Origin: UBA6522 sp963664945
GTDB lineage: Bacteria > Pseudomonadota > Gammaproteobacteria > Steroidobacterales > Rariloculaceae
NCBI GenBank assembly: GCA_963664945.1
Contig: OY761822.1
Coordinates: 1,364,001-1,428,000 of the forward strand
Length of the DNA: 64,000 nt
Direction: 5' to 3'
Shown: in pieces, positions 57,012 to 64,000 of the stretch
How the letters are laid out: each line of letters begins with the position of its first letter
Numbering within the stretch: position 1 is the first letter of the stretch
The notes under the pieces: generated by a model
The model's database searches: none
The model's input: only the letters and a program-made list of their open reading frames with translations
What the model was told of the DNA's origin: nothing
Program-made: the position numbers and the translations under genes

Positions 57012-57497
57012 ATGAAGATTGAAATCAGCAGAGAATGGTGCAGGCGGATGGCGCAGCAGGAGGGTGACGCCGAAATCGGAGCAGGCCGCCTGGCGGTTGA
57101 TCCGGTGTTCGGTGGCGATCCCGGTTTCGATGAGGAAAGCCGCATCGAGGGTCCGAACGTCGCGTTCGGGCGTTTCGTCAGCCTGATGCGAAGACGACGT
57201 GGGATGAGTCTCGAACGGCTCGCTCAGGATGCGGATGTGGATATGGCCGATTTGGTGGAAATCGAGAGAGATCCATATCACAAACCGGAGTTGCGTACAG
57301 CCTGCCAACTGGCCAATTTTTTCGAAGTATCGCGTTCTGGGCTCATGCAGGTGGCTGGGCTCGCAGAGATGAAGGATGCGAAGTTGTTCGATGAAGGGGT
57401 TCGATTCGCCGCACGCTCGGAGCCGACCGCGAAATTGACGCCTGAAGAAGGGGCGGCGCTGGAAGCGTTTGTCGCAGTGCTCAGCGAGCGGAACTAG
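57012..57497 (+). CDS. Xre-family helix-turn-helix protein
   Basis: This 161-residue protein has a helix-turn-helix of the Xre/Cro type at ~residues 55-110 (FGRFVSLMRRRRGMSLERLA, DMADLVEIERDPYHKP) and an extra N-terminal region. It is the third gene of a tight run with the ribbon-helix-helix and GNAT genes, so two possible DNA-binding partners flank one acetyltransferase. The stop codon lies inside the 70-bp palindrome. Confidence 0.72.
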   Translation: MKIEISREWCRRMAQQEGDAEIGAGRLAVDPVFGGDPGFDEESRIEGPNVAFGRFVSLMRRRRGMSLERLAQDADVDMADLVEIERDPYHKPELRTACQLANFFEVSRSGLMQVAGLAEMKDAKLFDEGVRFAARSEPTAKLTPEEGAALEAFVAVLSERN

Positions 57498-57562
57498 GGC
57501 CTGTTAACACTACCCGAGATGGCTCGGCAGAGCCATCTCGGGTAGTGTTAACAGGCCCTAGT
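57493..57562. repeat. Perfect 70-bp palindrome (33-bp arms, 4-base loop)
   Basis: ACTAGGGCCTGTTAACACTA continues through CCCGAGATGGCTC, then a GGCA loop and the exact reverse complement. The arms start and end in CTAG. It could be a two-way terminator or a minimal palindromic transposable unit with CTAG target copies. The IS630 element is inserted at the TA of the right-hand CTAG. Confidence 0.85.
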
Positions 57563-58750
57563 GTACCGTCTCACAAATAGATTGACTGTTCAATGACATT
57601 CCGGCACCCTGCGAGGCATGCCACAGCCCATTCGCGCATTGAGCATCACCGCGGAGCAGCGGCGGACGTTGGAATCGGTGCTGAACCGGCCCACGGCGGC
57701 GCAGCGGGACCACCGGCGCGCTGCGATCGTGCTGCGCCGGGCGGACGGGCTGAGCCAGGCGGAGACGGCGCTGGAAGTGGGCGTCAGCCGCGCGACCGTG
57801 ATCAAGTGGGAGCGGCGCTTCCGCGCGTCGGGCCCGGCGGGTTTGGCCGACGCCAAGGGCCGGGGACGCAAGCCGCGCATCGCTCCGGACGTGCGCGAGC
57901 GTATCATTCTCGGGGCGACGCGCCCGCCGCCGAACCGCAACCGCTGGTCGGTGAGGAGCATGGCCGGGGCGGCCGGGGTGTCCAAGGCGACCGTGCAACG
58001 GCTGTGGAGCGCCAACGACATCAAGCCGCACGCGACCCGCACGTTCAAGCTGTCCAACGACAAGCACTTCGAGAAGAAGTTCTGGGACGTGGTCGGGTTG
58101 TACCTGAATCCGCCGGACCGGGCGTTGGTGCTGTGTTGCGACGAGAAGAGCCAGTGCCAAGCCCTGGAACGCAGCCAGCCCGGCTTTCCCGTCATGCGCG
58201 GATACACCCGCACGCGGACGCACGACTACAAGCGCCACGGCACCGTCACGCTGTTCGCCGCGCTGTCGTATCTGGACGGCAAGATCTTCAGCCGCACCGC
58301 CGCCCGGCACACGCACCGGCAGTGGCTGGACTTCCTGCGCCAGTTGAACCGGGAGGCGCCGCCCGACGTGAGCTTGCACTTGATCGTGGACAACTACGCC
58401 ACCCACAAGCACGCCAAGGTGAAGTCCTGGGTCAAATGGCACAACCAGCGCTTCCGCAAGGCGCACGGCATCGACCGGGTCGTCATGCACTTCACGCCCA
58501 CGTCGAGTTCCTGGATGAACCTGGTGGAGCGTTTCTTCAGGGACCTCACCCAGGACGTCATTCGCGGCGGCAGCTTCCGCGGCGTCGGCGAGTTGGTCGA
58601 AACCATCACGGGTTATCTGGAGGAACGCAACCTGAACCCCAAGCCGTATGTCTGGAAACAATCCGGGCAGGCGATCCTGGCAAAAATCCAACGCGCCAGG
58701 GAAGCTCACGGGAAGATACATAGTGTATAGTCAATTACGAGACGCTACAC
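57561..58750. mobile_element. IS630-family insertion sequence, 1190 bp
   Basis: The ends are GTGTACCGTCTC (left) and GTGTAGCGTCTC (right, read back), each flanked by TA (57559-57560 and 58751-58752), the target copied by IS630/Tc1-mariner elements. One complete transposase gene is inside. It looks intact. Confidence 0.88.
57618..58730 (+). CDS. IS630-family transposase
   Basis: This 370-residue protein has a helix-turn-helix half (LSQAETALEVGVSRATVIKW, MAGAAGVSKATVQRLWSAND) and a DDE domain: Asp in LVLCCDEKSQCQALERS, Asp in LIVDNYATHKHAKVKSW and Glu in FTPTSSSWMNLVERFFRDL. ATG 57618 gives the standard length. It probably moves the element by cut-and-paste at TA. Confidence 0.93.
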   Translation: MPQPIRALSITAEQRRTLESVLNRPTAAQRDHRRAAIVLRRADGLSQAETALEVGVSRATVIKWERRFRASGPAGLADAKGRGRKPRIAPDVRERIILGATRPPPNRNRWSVRSMAGAAGVSKATVQRLWSANDIKPHATRTFKLSNDKHFEKKFWDVVGLYLNPPDRALVLCCDEKSQCQALERSQPGFPVMRGYTRTRTHDYKRHGTVTLFAALSYLDGKIFSRTAARHTHRQWLDFLRQLNREAPPDVSLHLIVDNYATHKHAKVKSWVKWHNQRFRKAHGIDRVVMHFTPTSSSWMNLVERFFRDLTQDVIRGGSFRGVGELVETITGYLEERNLNPKPYVWKQSGQAILAKIQRAREAHGKIHSV

Positions 58751-58829
58751 TAGCGCAGGCGAAACATGACTTGGCTAAGAACCTCGTCCTTTCCAATAAA
58801 CGGCCAAAGACATCGACGAGCGAGTGCCA

Positions 58830-58970
58830 GGGCAAGCGTCGCTTCGCTCCGACGGGCCGCAAATTGACGACGCCGTTCCAGCGACCGGTTCGCGATACTA
58901 CGGTTCGGCCAACGGCGCATTTCCTGTAGCGCGAACGAATCGGCTAAAACGGTACTCGAGCAATTCCGGA
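58830..58970. repeat. ~140-bp dispersed repeat, copy A
   Basis: GGCAAGCGTCGCTTCGCTCC through CTCGAGCAATTCCGGA matches 60447-60586 at roughly 80%. On the minus strand both could encode PELLEYR-type ends, so it may be the 3' remnant of a gene. The surrounding 58751-59117 otherwise holds nothing I can support. Confidence 0.6.
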
Positions 58971-59117
58971 TAAGGCTTGTTCGCGTTGCTTCTGGGACGG
59001 TAGATCCGAGTCTGATGAAGCCGCTTCAATCCATGACGCAGCATCGGATACCGGTCTGGGGGTAGACTGATGGTGGTCCCAAAAGCGAATATGGGTCGAG
59101 TGGTGGAGGCAACTGAA

Positions 59118-59345
59118 ATGGACAACTGGAATACGTGCCCGACCGTGGAACGGACGCCGGGCAAAGTCAGCGGCGCGTGGGTCTTCGCCGGTACGCGGAT
59201 TCCACTGTCCGCGCTCTACGAGAACCTCGCCAGCGGAGCCACGATCGAGGATTTTGTCGAGTGGTTCCCCGGCGTCGATGAGCAACAGGTCCGCGCGGTG
59301 CTCGAACACGAGGCAAGGGCGCTGAAAACGGCAGCGGCGCCTTGA
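59118..59345 (+). CDS. DUF433 antitoxin, copy 1
   Basis: This 75-residue DUF433 protein (VSGAWVFAGTRIPLSALYEN, ATIEDFVEWFPGVDEQQVRA) is usually the antitoxin of DUF5615 PIN-like toxins. ATG 59118 is chosen; frames upstream add an unrelated leader. The toxin is gone: after the stop only LKV-coding bases remain before unrelated sequence. Copy 2 at 62795 is nearly identical, with shared upstream DNA. Confidence 0.8.
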   Translation: MDNWNTCPTVERTPGKVSGAWVFAGTRIPLSALYENLASGATIEDFVEWFPGVDEQQVRAVLEHEARALKTAAAP

Positions 59346-59415
59346 AGGTAAGTACCGCGTATACCCGCTATCGGGCCCGAAAAATAGCGACAGCCGAAAC
59401 GGTCGTCACAGAGCC

Positions 59416-59661
59416 CTAATAACCCATGTCCAGTTTCTGGGCCTGACAGGCCAACTCGTCCAACGCACTCATTCGCTCGCGGTCTACTTGGCGTTTGTAG
59501 CCAAGCAGATCGCGCAACAGCACGCGCCGATGTGTGCCTACTTTACGATGACCAATCATTCCTGCTTCCAAGAGCTTGACCAGATGCGGTCGGGACACGT
59601 TCAAAATGTCGGCCGCCTGTTGCGTGGAGAGTTCAGCGTGCATCGGCATAATCGTGACCAA
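59416..59661 (-). CDS. Shortened helix-turn-helix antitoxin
   Basis: This 81-residue protein is equivalent to the C-terminal half of the antitoxin at 34668 (LSTQQAADILNVSRPHLVKL, RKVGTHRRVLLRDL, CQAQKLDMGY). The N-terminal ~70 residues of that relative are absent and no toxin follows. It is probably a remnant, though the DNA-binding part is intact. Confidence 0.6.
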   Translation of the reverse strand: MVTIMPMHAELSTQQAADILNVSRPHLVKLLEAGMIGHRKVGTHRRVLLRDLLGYKRQVDRERMSALDELACQAQKLDMGY

Positions 59662-59791
59662 GTGTAGCTTTCTGGATCAAGGAGGCCAAGCACGAGATTC
59701 TGGAAAAGCAACAAAGACCTCACGCCAGCCGATAATCCATTTACGAGTCCAATGCTCCGCCATCAAGCGTCCTCACCGAAACGAGATAAAG

Positions 59792-60214
59792 TCAGCCGCG
59801 CGTGTGGATCGCCAATGGCACGCCCATGAGCCCCAGATGAAAATCGGTGGACCAGCACACCCTGACACCCCGCGTCTGCATCGTGTGCAACCCGAATGCA
59901 TCGGCGAGGGTCAGTTGTTGATCGGGAAACCGGCGCACTACGGCCTGGGCGGCCTCGAGTTCTGGCGCCCCCACAGGGAGAACTTCCAGCGGGATCAATT
60001 CTTCGAGCAAAGCCAGGAAACGCATCGCCTGCGTATTGTCGTACCGCTTGAGAAACCACCCGTGGCCCTCGGCCACGACCAATGGCGACGTCACCAGTTT
60101 CGGCGGATCGGCAAACAGACGGACAAACAGCGGGTGCCAGGTGTCGGAGCGATCCGCAAAGGCGATGAAAGCCGAGGTGTCGACATAGGCCTCAGCGCTC
60201 CGCGCCATACACAA
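59792..60214 (-). CDS. PIN-domain toxin (VapC-like)
   Basis: This 140-residue PIN ribonuclease has its acidic residues in AYVDTSAFIA, LVVAEGHGW, LTLADAFGL and CWSTDFHLG. VapC-type toxins cleave tRNA or rRNA. It overlaps the antitoxin gene by 23 bases. A fragment of a close relative lies at 36308-36405. Confidence 0.87.
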   Translation of the reverse strand: MCMARSAEAYVDTSAFIAFADRSDTWHPLFVRLFADPPKLVTSPLVVAEGHGWFLKRYDNTQAMRFLALLEELIPLEVLPVGAPELEAAQAVVRRFPDQQLTLADAFGLHTMQTRGVRVCWSTDFHLGLMGVPLAIHTRG

Positions 60215-60416
60215 CCTCGTCGACGCTCCCGCTGGACTGCGGGTCGCCGGACTCGACCATGCCGGCGTAGCGCATCCACGGTTTGGATCGATCCACAGGG
60301 AGCGCGCCCCGCAACGCCCGCCGCAGCAATTCCGCCAGCGATATCCCGAGCCTGGCCGCTTCGGTCTTGGCCGCCTGGTACTCGGTCTCCGACAAACTGA
60401 TTTGGGTTCTGATCAT
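60192..60416 (-). CDS. Ribbon-helix-helix antitoxin (VapB-like)
   Basis: This 74-residue protein has an RHH DNA-binding start (MIRTQISLSETEYQAAKTEA, GISLAELLRRALRG) and a toxin-binding tail (RYAGMVESGDPQSSGSVDEV). ATG 60416 begins the RHH strand. It forms a module with the PIN gene downstream. Confidence 0.85.
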   Translation of the reverse strand: MIRTQISLSETEYQAAKTEAARLGISLAELLRRALRGALPVDRSKPWMRYAGMVESGDPQSSGSVDEVVYGAER

Positions 60417-60446
60417 GATAACAGCGTACCCGTGCGTGTTATCAGA

Positions 60447-60586
60447 GGCAAGCGTCGCTGCGCTCCGACGAGCCGCAAATTGGCGACGTCGTATCAGGGA
60501 CCTGCTCGCGATATTACGGTGCAGCCAACGGAGCATTTCCCGCAGCGTTAACGAAGCGCGTATAACGATACTCGAGCAATTCCGGA
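60447..60586. repeat. ~140-bp dispersed repeat, copy B
   Basis: This is the partner of 58830-58970 (about 80% identical). It lies upstream of the VapB-like gene, between it and the BrnA-like remnant. Confidence 0.6.
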
Positions 60587-60678
60587 TTGGTGCCCCGATA
60601 CGCATATCGGAACCGGGCTTCGCCGCTCGCGCGGTCATCGTAGGGCGCCTCTACGGCAGTACGTATCAACAGCGGCTT

Positions 60679-60890
60679 ATGGATGCGAGCGACATCCCCG
60701 AGGTCGTGAATTGGTCGGACGCCCAGCGCGGCCGCTTCTATCGCCCCGTCAAGAAACAGTTACATTGCGCTTCGTCGCCGATGTGCTGGCTTGGTTCAAG
60801 CGAACTGCGCCTGGCGGTCGGGGACATCAGACCGCAATCAATCGCGCCCTGCGGCAGCACGTGCAGCGGAGAGACCAGAATCGGGAATGA
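60679..60890 (+). pseudogene. BrnA-like antitoxin, frameshifted
   Basis: ATG 60679 gives MDASDIPEVVNWSDAQRGRF then YRPVKKQLH; near 60,767 the frame slips and the expected RFVADVLAWFKR, GGRGHQTAINRALRQHV end follows in the next frame to a TGA at 60890. This is the BrnA pattern. No BrnT toxin gene is beside it. Confidence 0.65.
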
Positions 60891-60998
60891 CAGCAGAAAA
60901 CACTCAAAATGAGAATTGCTGCCACACGCCACTTGACTTTCTAGTTCGGAGACGGCATATAGATGGTGTCTCACCTGCCATGTGTAGGAGGAGCATTC

Positions 60999-61028
60999 GA
61001 AGCCGCCCTGGTCCGCCAGGGCGGCTTC
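60999..61028. terminator. Hairpin at the end of the BECR-like gene
   Basis: GAAGCCGCCCTGG, loop TCCG, CCAGGGCGGCTTC: a perfect 13-bp stem just past the minus-strand stop at 61027. A T-run is not obvious, so function as a terminator is likely but not sure. Confidence 0.5.
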
Positions 61029-61530
61029 AGCTATTCTGGGTATCGTCGCCCGCAGGCTGACCTGCTTGACGAAAATTGTCTCGCTCGCGGCGGAGTTGCA
61101 TTATCCGCCCAGGCTGTTCGGTACAATAAGCAGTCTTGAGCAACCAGTAATCCCGGCGCTTGCTGAGTACCACCAAGTATTCCTCTTGATACCAGAGCAG
61201 CGTGTTGATCTCGCTGTTCCGCCTGTTCTCCCATTTGTCGATTCTCGGATGGACCTCGGCATTCTCGATGATCCATCTTATCCAGCGAAGGCGTTCGCAC
61301 CGTCGCAATTCCGGTGTACGATCATCTTCGGAGCGCCCTTCCTGAACCAAATGCCAGAATGACGCCCAGCGTCCCGCCGTCTCTGGATGACGACGGCAAG
61401 ACACCCCTTGTCCATGAAATCGCAGACCAGCCTGTGCGATGTCGTCAATAAAAATACCGTACAGTTCTTGTTCGTAAAGGTGCCAGTTGCCATGGAAGTC
61501 CAACAGCGGTGGAGGAACCGGCGGCGTCAT
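61027..61530 (-). CDS. Possible BECR-fold RNase-like protein
   Basis: This is a 167-residue protein. The C-terminal half (TLLWYQEEYLVVLSKRRDYW followed by LLKTAYCTEQPGR) resembles BECR-fold nucleases (Barnase-EndoU-ColicinE5/D-RelE) found in toxin and phage-associated proteins. ATG 61530 follows AAGGAA, 10 bases after the DUF3800 gene. The base composition is lower-GC than the surroundings. No known antitoxin is next to it, so DUF3800 may be its partner. Confidence 0.55.
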   Translation of the reverse strand: MTPPVPPPLLDFHGNWHLYEQELYGIFIDDIAQAGLRFHGQGVSCRRHPETAGRWASFWHLVQEGRSEDDRTPELRRCERLRWIRWIIENAEVHPRIDKWENRRNSEINTLLWYQEEYLVVLSKRRDYWLLKTAYCTEQPGRIMQLRRERDNFRQAGQPAGDDTQNS

Positions 61531-61540
61531 CACCGATTCC

Positions 61541-62248
61541 TTATCGCGGTTGCCAAACCAGGATATTGAATTTGGTTGAAGCGAACGACGACGTGCAGGT
61601 GAGCGCCTGTTCGCCAAATCGTTCCTGGAGCCGAGCGATGATTGCTGTTTTTCCGCTATTTTCCGCCAGCCCTCGATGAGCATAGGTAAGCGCACCAATT
61701 AAGAGGTCGGCGATCTGCAATATCTCACTCTCGTGAGAGCGAATCTGCTGTACACGCTCTACGCATTCCCGGTCGAAATCGTAGAGGCTGCTGGCTAGAA
61801 CTTTATGAAGCTTCCGTGTTTTCGAGGCGCCCCGCGTGTCCTTCATATCTAGATATATGCGGTAGTGTTGCGGAGCAACAAACACCGGCCGTAACATGGT
61901 GAAGTACATTTTGTAGTACCAGTCATCGTGCGACTGGTCAAAGCGGATATGATTGAGCTGCCCTTTGTCGGAAACCACAAGTCCACGAAACCGCCATCGA
62001 TCATCGGTGAGAAAAAGATCGACTAGAGCCAGATAGAAATTCGCCTTTGCTGGCGATACCTTGGTCCACTTGACTTCAAAAGCGGATTTGAGGCCATGTT
62101 GTTTCTTGAGCGCTCGCAGACGTTCCGACAGATCTCGAACGAAACGCCTTTCACAAGTCACTGCGCCCAAAGCCATGACCGGAATGCGATCATGTTCAAG
62201 ATGGCAACTTTCATCGCAATAAACATTAAATGTCTTTGGCTCGGTCAT
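61541..62248 (-). CDS. DUF3800 family protein
   Basis: This 235-residue protein has an RNase H-like DUF3800 layout: FNVYCDESCHLEHD near the start, RIYLDMKDTRG in the middle and ESEILQIADLLIGAL near the end, giving the acidic residues expected of the fold. The function is unknown, but the family is common in phage and defence islands. Its ATG overlaps the stop (ATGA) of an hsdS remnant, which shows it was once the next gene of a type I restriction operon. The BECR-like gene follows. Confidence 0.82.
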   Translation of the reverse strand: MTEPKTFNVYCDESCHLEHDRIPVMALGAVTCERRFVRDLSERLRALKKQHGLKSAFEVKWTKVSPAKANFYLALVDLFLTDDRWRFRGLVVSDKGQLNHIRFDQSHDDWYYKMYFTMLRPVFVAPQHYRIYLDMKDTRGASKTRKLHKVLASSLYDFDRECVERVQQIRSHESEILQIADLLIGALTYAHRGLAENSGKTAIIARLQERFGEQALTCTSSFASTKFNILVWQPR

Positions 62249-62430
62249 GCTGCATGCTCAATTTTGGTACCCGATTCCAGTGCTTCGTTCTCTAGAGCGT
62301 CGAGCAACCTGAAACGGGCATCGCCGCTGATGGTTAGGCTCGCTTCCAGACTGTCCAAAGCATCATCAATTCATTGACTTTGGCGACGATACGGTGCTGC
62401 TCGGCGATGTGTGGAACAGCAATGGCGGCG
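62245..62430 (-). pseudogene. hsdS 3' remnant, frameshifted
   Basis: The minus strand reads VPHIAEQHRIVAKVNELMML then, after one lost base near 62,347, SLEASLTISGDARFRLLDAL and ALESGTKIEHAA, then TGA. This is the C-terminal coil end of an HsdS protein from a system other than hsdS at 42274. The stop overlaps the DUF3800 start. The stretch 62,431-62,660 has no further gene I can support. Confidence 0.65.
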
Positions 62431-62711
62431 TGCATGCCCGATCCTCCGGCTTCGGCGGCAACCGTCCCCATCCACAACGACATCGTAACAACGCCTCCGC
62501 CAGAATTCCTCTTTCCGGGCCGTAGCCCCCCACGTCGTGGTCGATACGAAAATTGACCACCTTGCAGCGCGCCTGTGCCAGGTTTTTGCGCGGCATTCTT
62601 CGGAACGTATATCGATATACCGTGAAGGCCGTTGTAATCCCTTCCATTCTCGAATTCTTCCTTTAGAACATTAGCGAAACCTTATATCGGGGACGCGAAC
62701 ACGAGGCAGCC

Positions 62712-63025
62712 AATGCACCATCGGATACCGGTCTGCGGGTAGACTGATAGTGATCCCAAAAGAGAATATGGGCCGAGTGGCGGAGACGACTGAAATGGAA
62801 AACTGGAAAACATGCCCGGCCGTGGAACGGACGCCGGGCAAAGTCAGCGGCGCGTGGGTCTTCGCCGGTACGCGGATTCCACTGTCCGCGCTCTACGAAA
62901 ACCTCGCCAGCGGAGCCACGATCGAAGAGTTTGTCGAGTGGTTTCCCGGCGTCGACGAGCAACAAGTCCGCACGGTGCTCGAACACGAGGCAAGGGCGCT
63001 GAAGACGGCACCGGCGCCTTGAAGG
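62712..63025. repeat. Duplicate of 59036-59348 carrying DUF433
   Basis: From GCATCGGATACCGGTCT-like sequence ahead of the gene to the CCTTGAAGGTA after it, the two segments are nearly the same (about 90%). Both carry the DUF433 gene. They differ right after the toxin's first codons. Confidence 0.75.
62795..63022 (+). CDS. DUF433 antitoxin, copy 2
   Basis: This 75-residue DUF433 protein differs from copy 1 at only a few positions (EEFVEWFPG, QVRTVLEHE). ATG 62795 has GGAG upstream. The stop overlaps the TTG start of a truncated DUF5615 toxin (TTGA), the normal arrangement of the module. Confidence 0.82.
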   Translation: MENWKTCPAVERTPGKVSGAWVFAGTRIPLSALYENLASGATIEEFVEWFPGVDEQQVRTVLEHEARALKTAPAP

Positions 63026-63060
63026 TATTGTTCGATCAGGGAACGGGCGCTCCGTTGCCC
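63019..63060 (+). pseudogene. DUF5615 PIN-like toxin, first ~13 codons only
   Basis: TTG 63019 starts LKVLFDQGTGAPLPA, the opening of DUF5615 toxins, and then runs into the repeated zinc-finger segment at 63058. The catalytic part is lost. Confidence 0.7.
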
Positions 63061-63265
63061 GCATCCTGCGCACTCCCGATTTCTCATCAACTGAACTTGA
63101 CTACTTTCCGGACCCCTCCTCCGACGCCTGCCTCAAGTCCCGCGTATACCCGCATTCCGGCCAATTCGAACACCCCAGAAACCGCCCATATCGACCCATC
63201 CTCGTCTCCATCCAACCATCACAGTCAGGGCAAGGCTCCAGAAGCTCACCGCAATCGCGGCAACG
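63058..63265. repeat. Repeat source: zinc-finger tail of the helicase
   Basis: This is the most complete of three copies (others at 35745-35927 and 55462-55607). It covers the helicase stop region and last C4 finger plus ~60 bases past the gene. Confidence 0.8.
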
Positions 63266-64000
63266 CTGATCATCCCCCGCCCTCACCGCCAACCCAATCC
63301 CACAACTCGGACACGGCGGTCGCGTGAGCCGGCAATACGGCCAGTTGGAACAACCATAGAAAGTACCCCCGCTCCGTGGATTCTCCCGCCGCTCCAACCG
63401 TCCCTCCTTGCATTGGGGACACGGCACGTCAGCTTGCGGCAACCGGCCAAACACGTTCATGTCGTTTCGACCGTGCAGCAGTTCCCGGGCGAACGATGAC
63501 GGCGGTCCGCCTTCGGCCAGCAGGTAGACCTGGCGTCGTGCGCGGGTGATGGCGACGTAGAGCAGGCGCCGCTCTTCGGCATTCGGGTGCGCTTCGGGCG
63601 CCGCCAGCACCAGGTCGAGCAGCGGATCGTCGGTGATCTCTGAGGGGAAGCCGTGTTTGCCGGAACACAGGCCGAGTACCACGGCATAGTCGGCCTCGAG
63701 GCCCTTCGAGCGATGCACGGTCCTGTAGGCAAGGCGAAGTCCCGGATATCGCTGTGCCAGGCGGCCCATGTTCCGGGGTCGCAAGTGTCGGTATCGGCCC
63801 AGTAGCAGCACGCTTGCGGTTCCGTCGTGGCGGCCGGCATCCTCGGCAATCCTGTCGAGCGCTTCCATCAGCAGGGAGGGGCCTTTCTGTTCCGGCAGGC
63901 CGAGATGCACGGCCGGGCGGTCCGACTTGCGCATCGGGCGAACGGTCTTGCGGATCTGCGCGGGGTTGCGCAGCACGAAGTCGGTCGCAAGCTTCGCGAT
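63101..64000 (-). CDS. UvrD/PcrA-like helicase, C-terminal part, with three C4 zinc fingers
   Basis: The frame runs off the right edge of the window (it continues upstream of any start here). The C-terminal helicase motifs are TVHRSKGLEADYAVVLGL (motif V region) and LLYVAITRARRQVYL (motif VI). Three C4 topoisomerase-type zinc fingers follow (CPQCKEGRL, CPSCGIGL with CRDCGELL, CPDCDGWMETRMGRYGRF). It probably unwinds DNA in repair. Its last finger is duplicated twice elsewhere in the window. Confidence 0.88.
   Translation of the reverse strand: MAKLATDFVLRNPAQIRKTVRPMRKSDRPAVHLGLPEQKGPSLLMEALDRIAEDAGRHDGTASVLLLGRYRHLRPRNMGRLAQRYPGLRLAYRTVHRSKGLEADYAVVLGLCSGKHGFPSEITDDPLLDLVLAAPEAHPNAEERRLLYVAITRARRQVYLLAEGGPPSSFARELLHGRNDMNVFGRLPQADVPCPQCKEGRLERRENPRSGGTFYGCSNWPYCRLTRPPCPSCGIGLAVRAGDDQRCRDCGELLEPCPDCDGWMETRMGRYGRFLGCSNWPECGYTRDLRQASEEGSGK

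Noticed and set aside
57558..58721. 387-codon minus-strand frame and a 376-codon plus-strand frame across the IS
   Set aside because: Both are shadows of the IS630 transposase, whose DDE motifs fix the true frame.
59350..59365. CGCGTATACCCGC, GTATAC-containing motif repeated near 35,827, 55,483 and 63,141
   Set aside because: It belongs to the dispersed zinc-finger repeat and is not an operator.

Overview
The window is high-GC DNA from a Gammaproteobacterium. The evidence is a TonB receptor with the VIVTATRR signature, DUF6152 proteins, signal-peptide M24 peptidases and a PaoABC-like molybdoenzyme. It is probably a marine or host-associated lineage, and the taxonomy is inferred from gene content only. 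No rRNA, tRNA or CRISPR array was seen. The window splits into a metabolic half (1 to about 34,100) and a defence, toxin-antitoxin and mobile-element half (about 34,100 to 64,000).

Metabolic half. Positions 1-25,000 look like one regulon for scavenging and breaking down proline- or hydroxyproline-containing peptides. Uptake genes are a TonB receptor (4347-6707), an SSS symporter and two MFS carriers. Peptide cleavage would use three exported M24 (aminopeptidase P/prolidase fold) paralogues, an exported CocE/X-Pro dipeptidyl-peptidase-type hydrolase, a metal-dependent amidohydrolase and an M29/NicX-like protein. Imino-acid breakdown would use two proline-racemase-superfamily enzymes (Ser/Cys and Cys/Cys types), a DHDPS/NAL-family lyase and an aldehyde dehydrogenase. 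These match three of the four steps of trans-4-hydroxy-L-proline to 2-oxoglutarate; the D-hydroxyproline dehydrogenase is not in the window. A GntR/FCD regulator lies inside, and a shared ATAYTGTATA motif sits in three divergent promoter regions. From 26,500 to 32,000 is a Tat-exported xanthine-dehydrogenase-family enzyme (2Fe-2S, Mo and FAD/4Fe-4S subunits) with a membrane cytochrome b. Two DUF6152 exported proteins follow.

Accessory half. From 34,100 to 40,000 are toxin-antitoxin modules (HTH/PIN, DUF1778/GNAT, HigBA-like) mixed with shards of prpF, a PIN toxin and a nuclease. From 40,734 to 53,974 is a type I restriction locus: hsdM, hsdS, an AlbA_2 protein split by an ISAs1-type IS, hsdR, a GHKL ATPase fused to a Shedu-like nuclease, and a lower-GC PD-(D/E)xK gene. 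From 54,000 to 64,000 are decayed and intact toxin-antitoxin modules, an IS630 element beside a perfect 70-bp palindrome, duplicated DUF433 antitoxins, a DUF3800 plus BECR-nuclease-like pair overlapping an hsdS remnant, and the C-terminal part of a UvrD-like helicase whose zinc-finger tail occurs three times in the window.

Several genes carry single-base frameshifts (M24 copy 3, PIN toxin, ChaN-like gene, BrnA-like antitoxin, hsdS remnant). Some may be assembly errors, but their clustering in the accessory half fits real decay.
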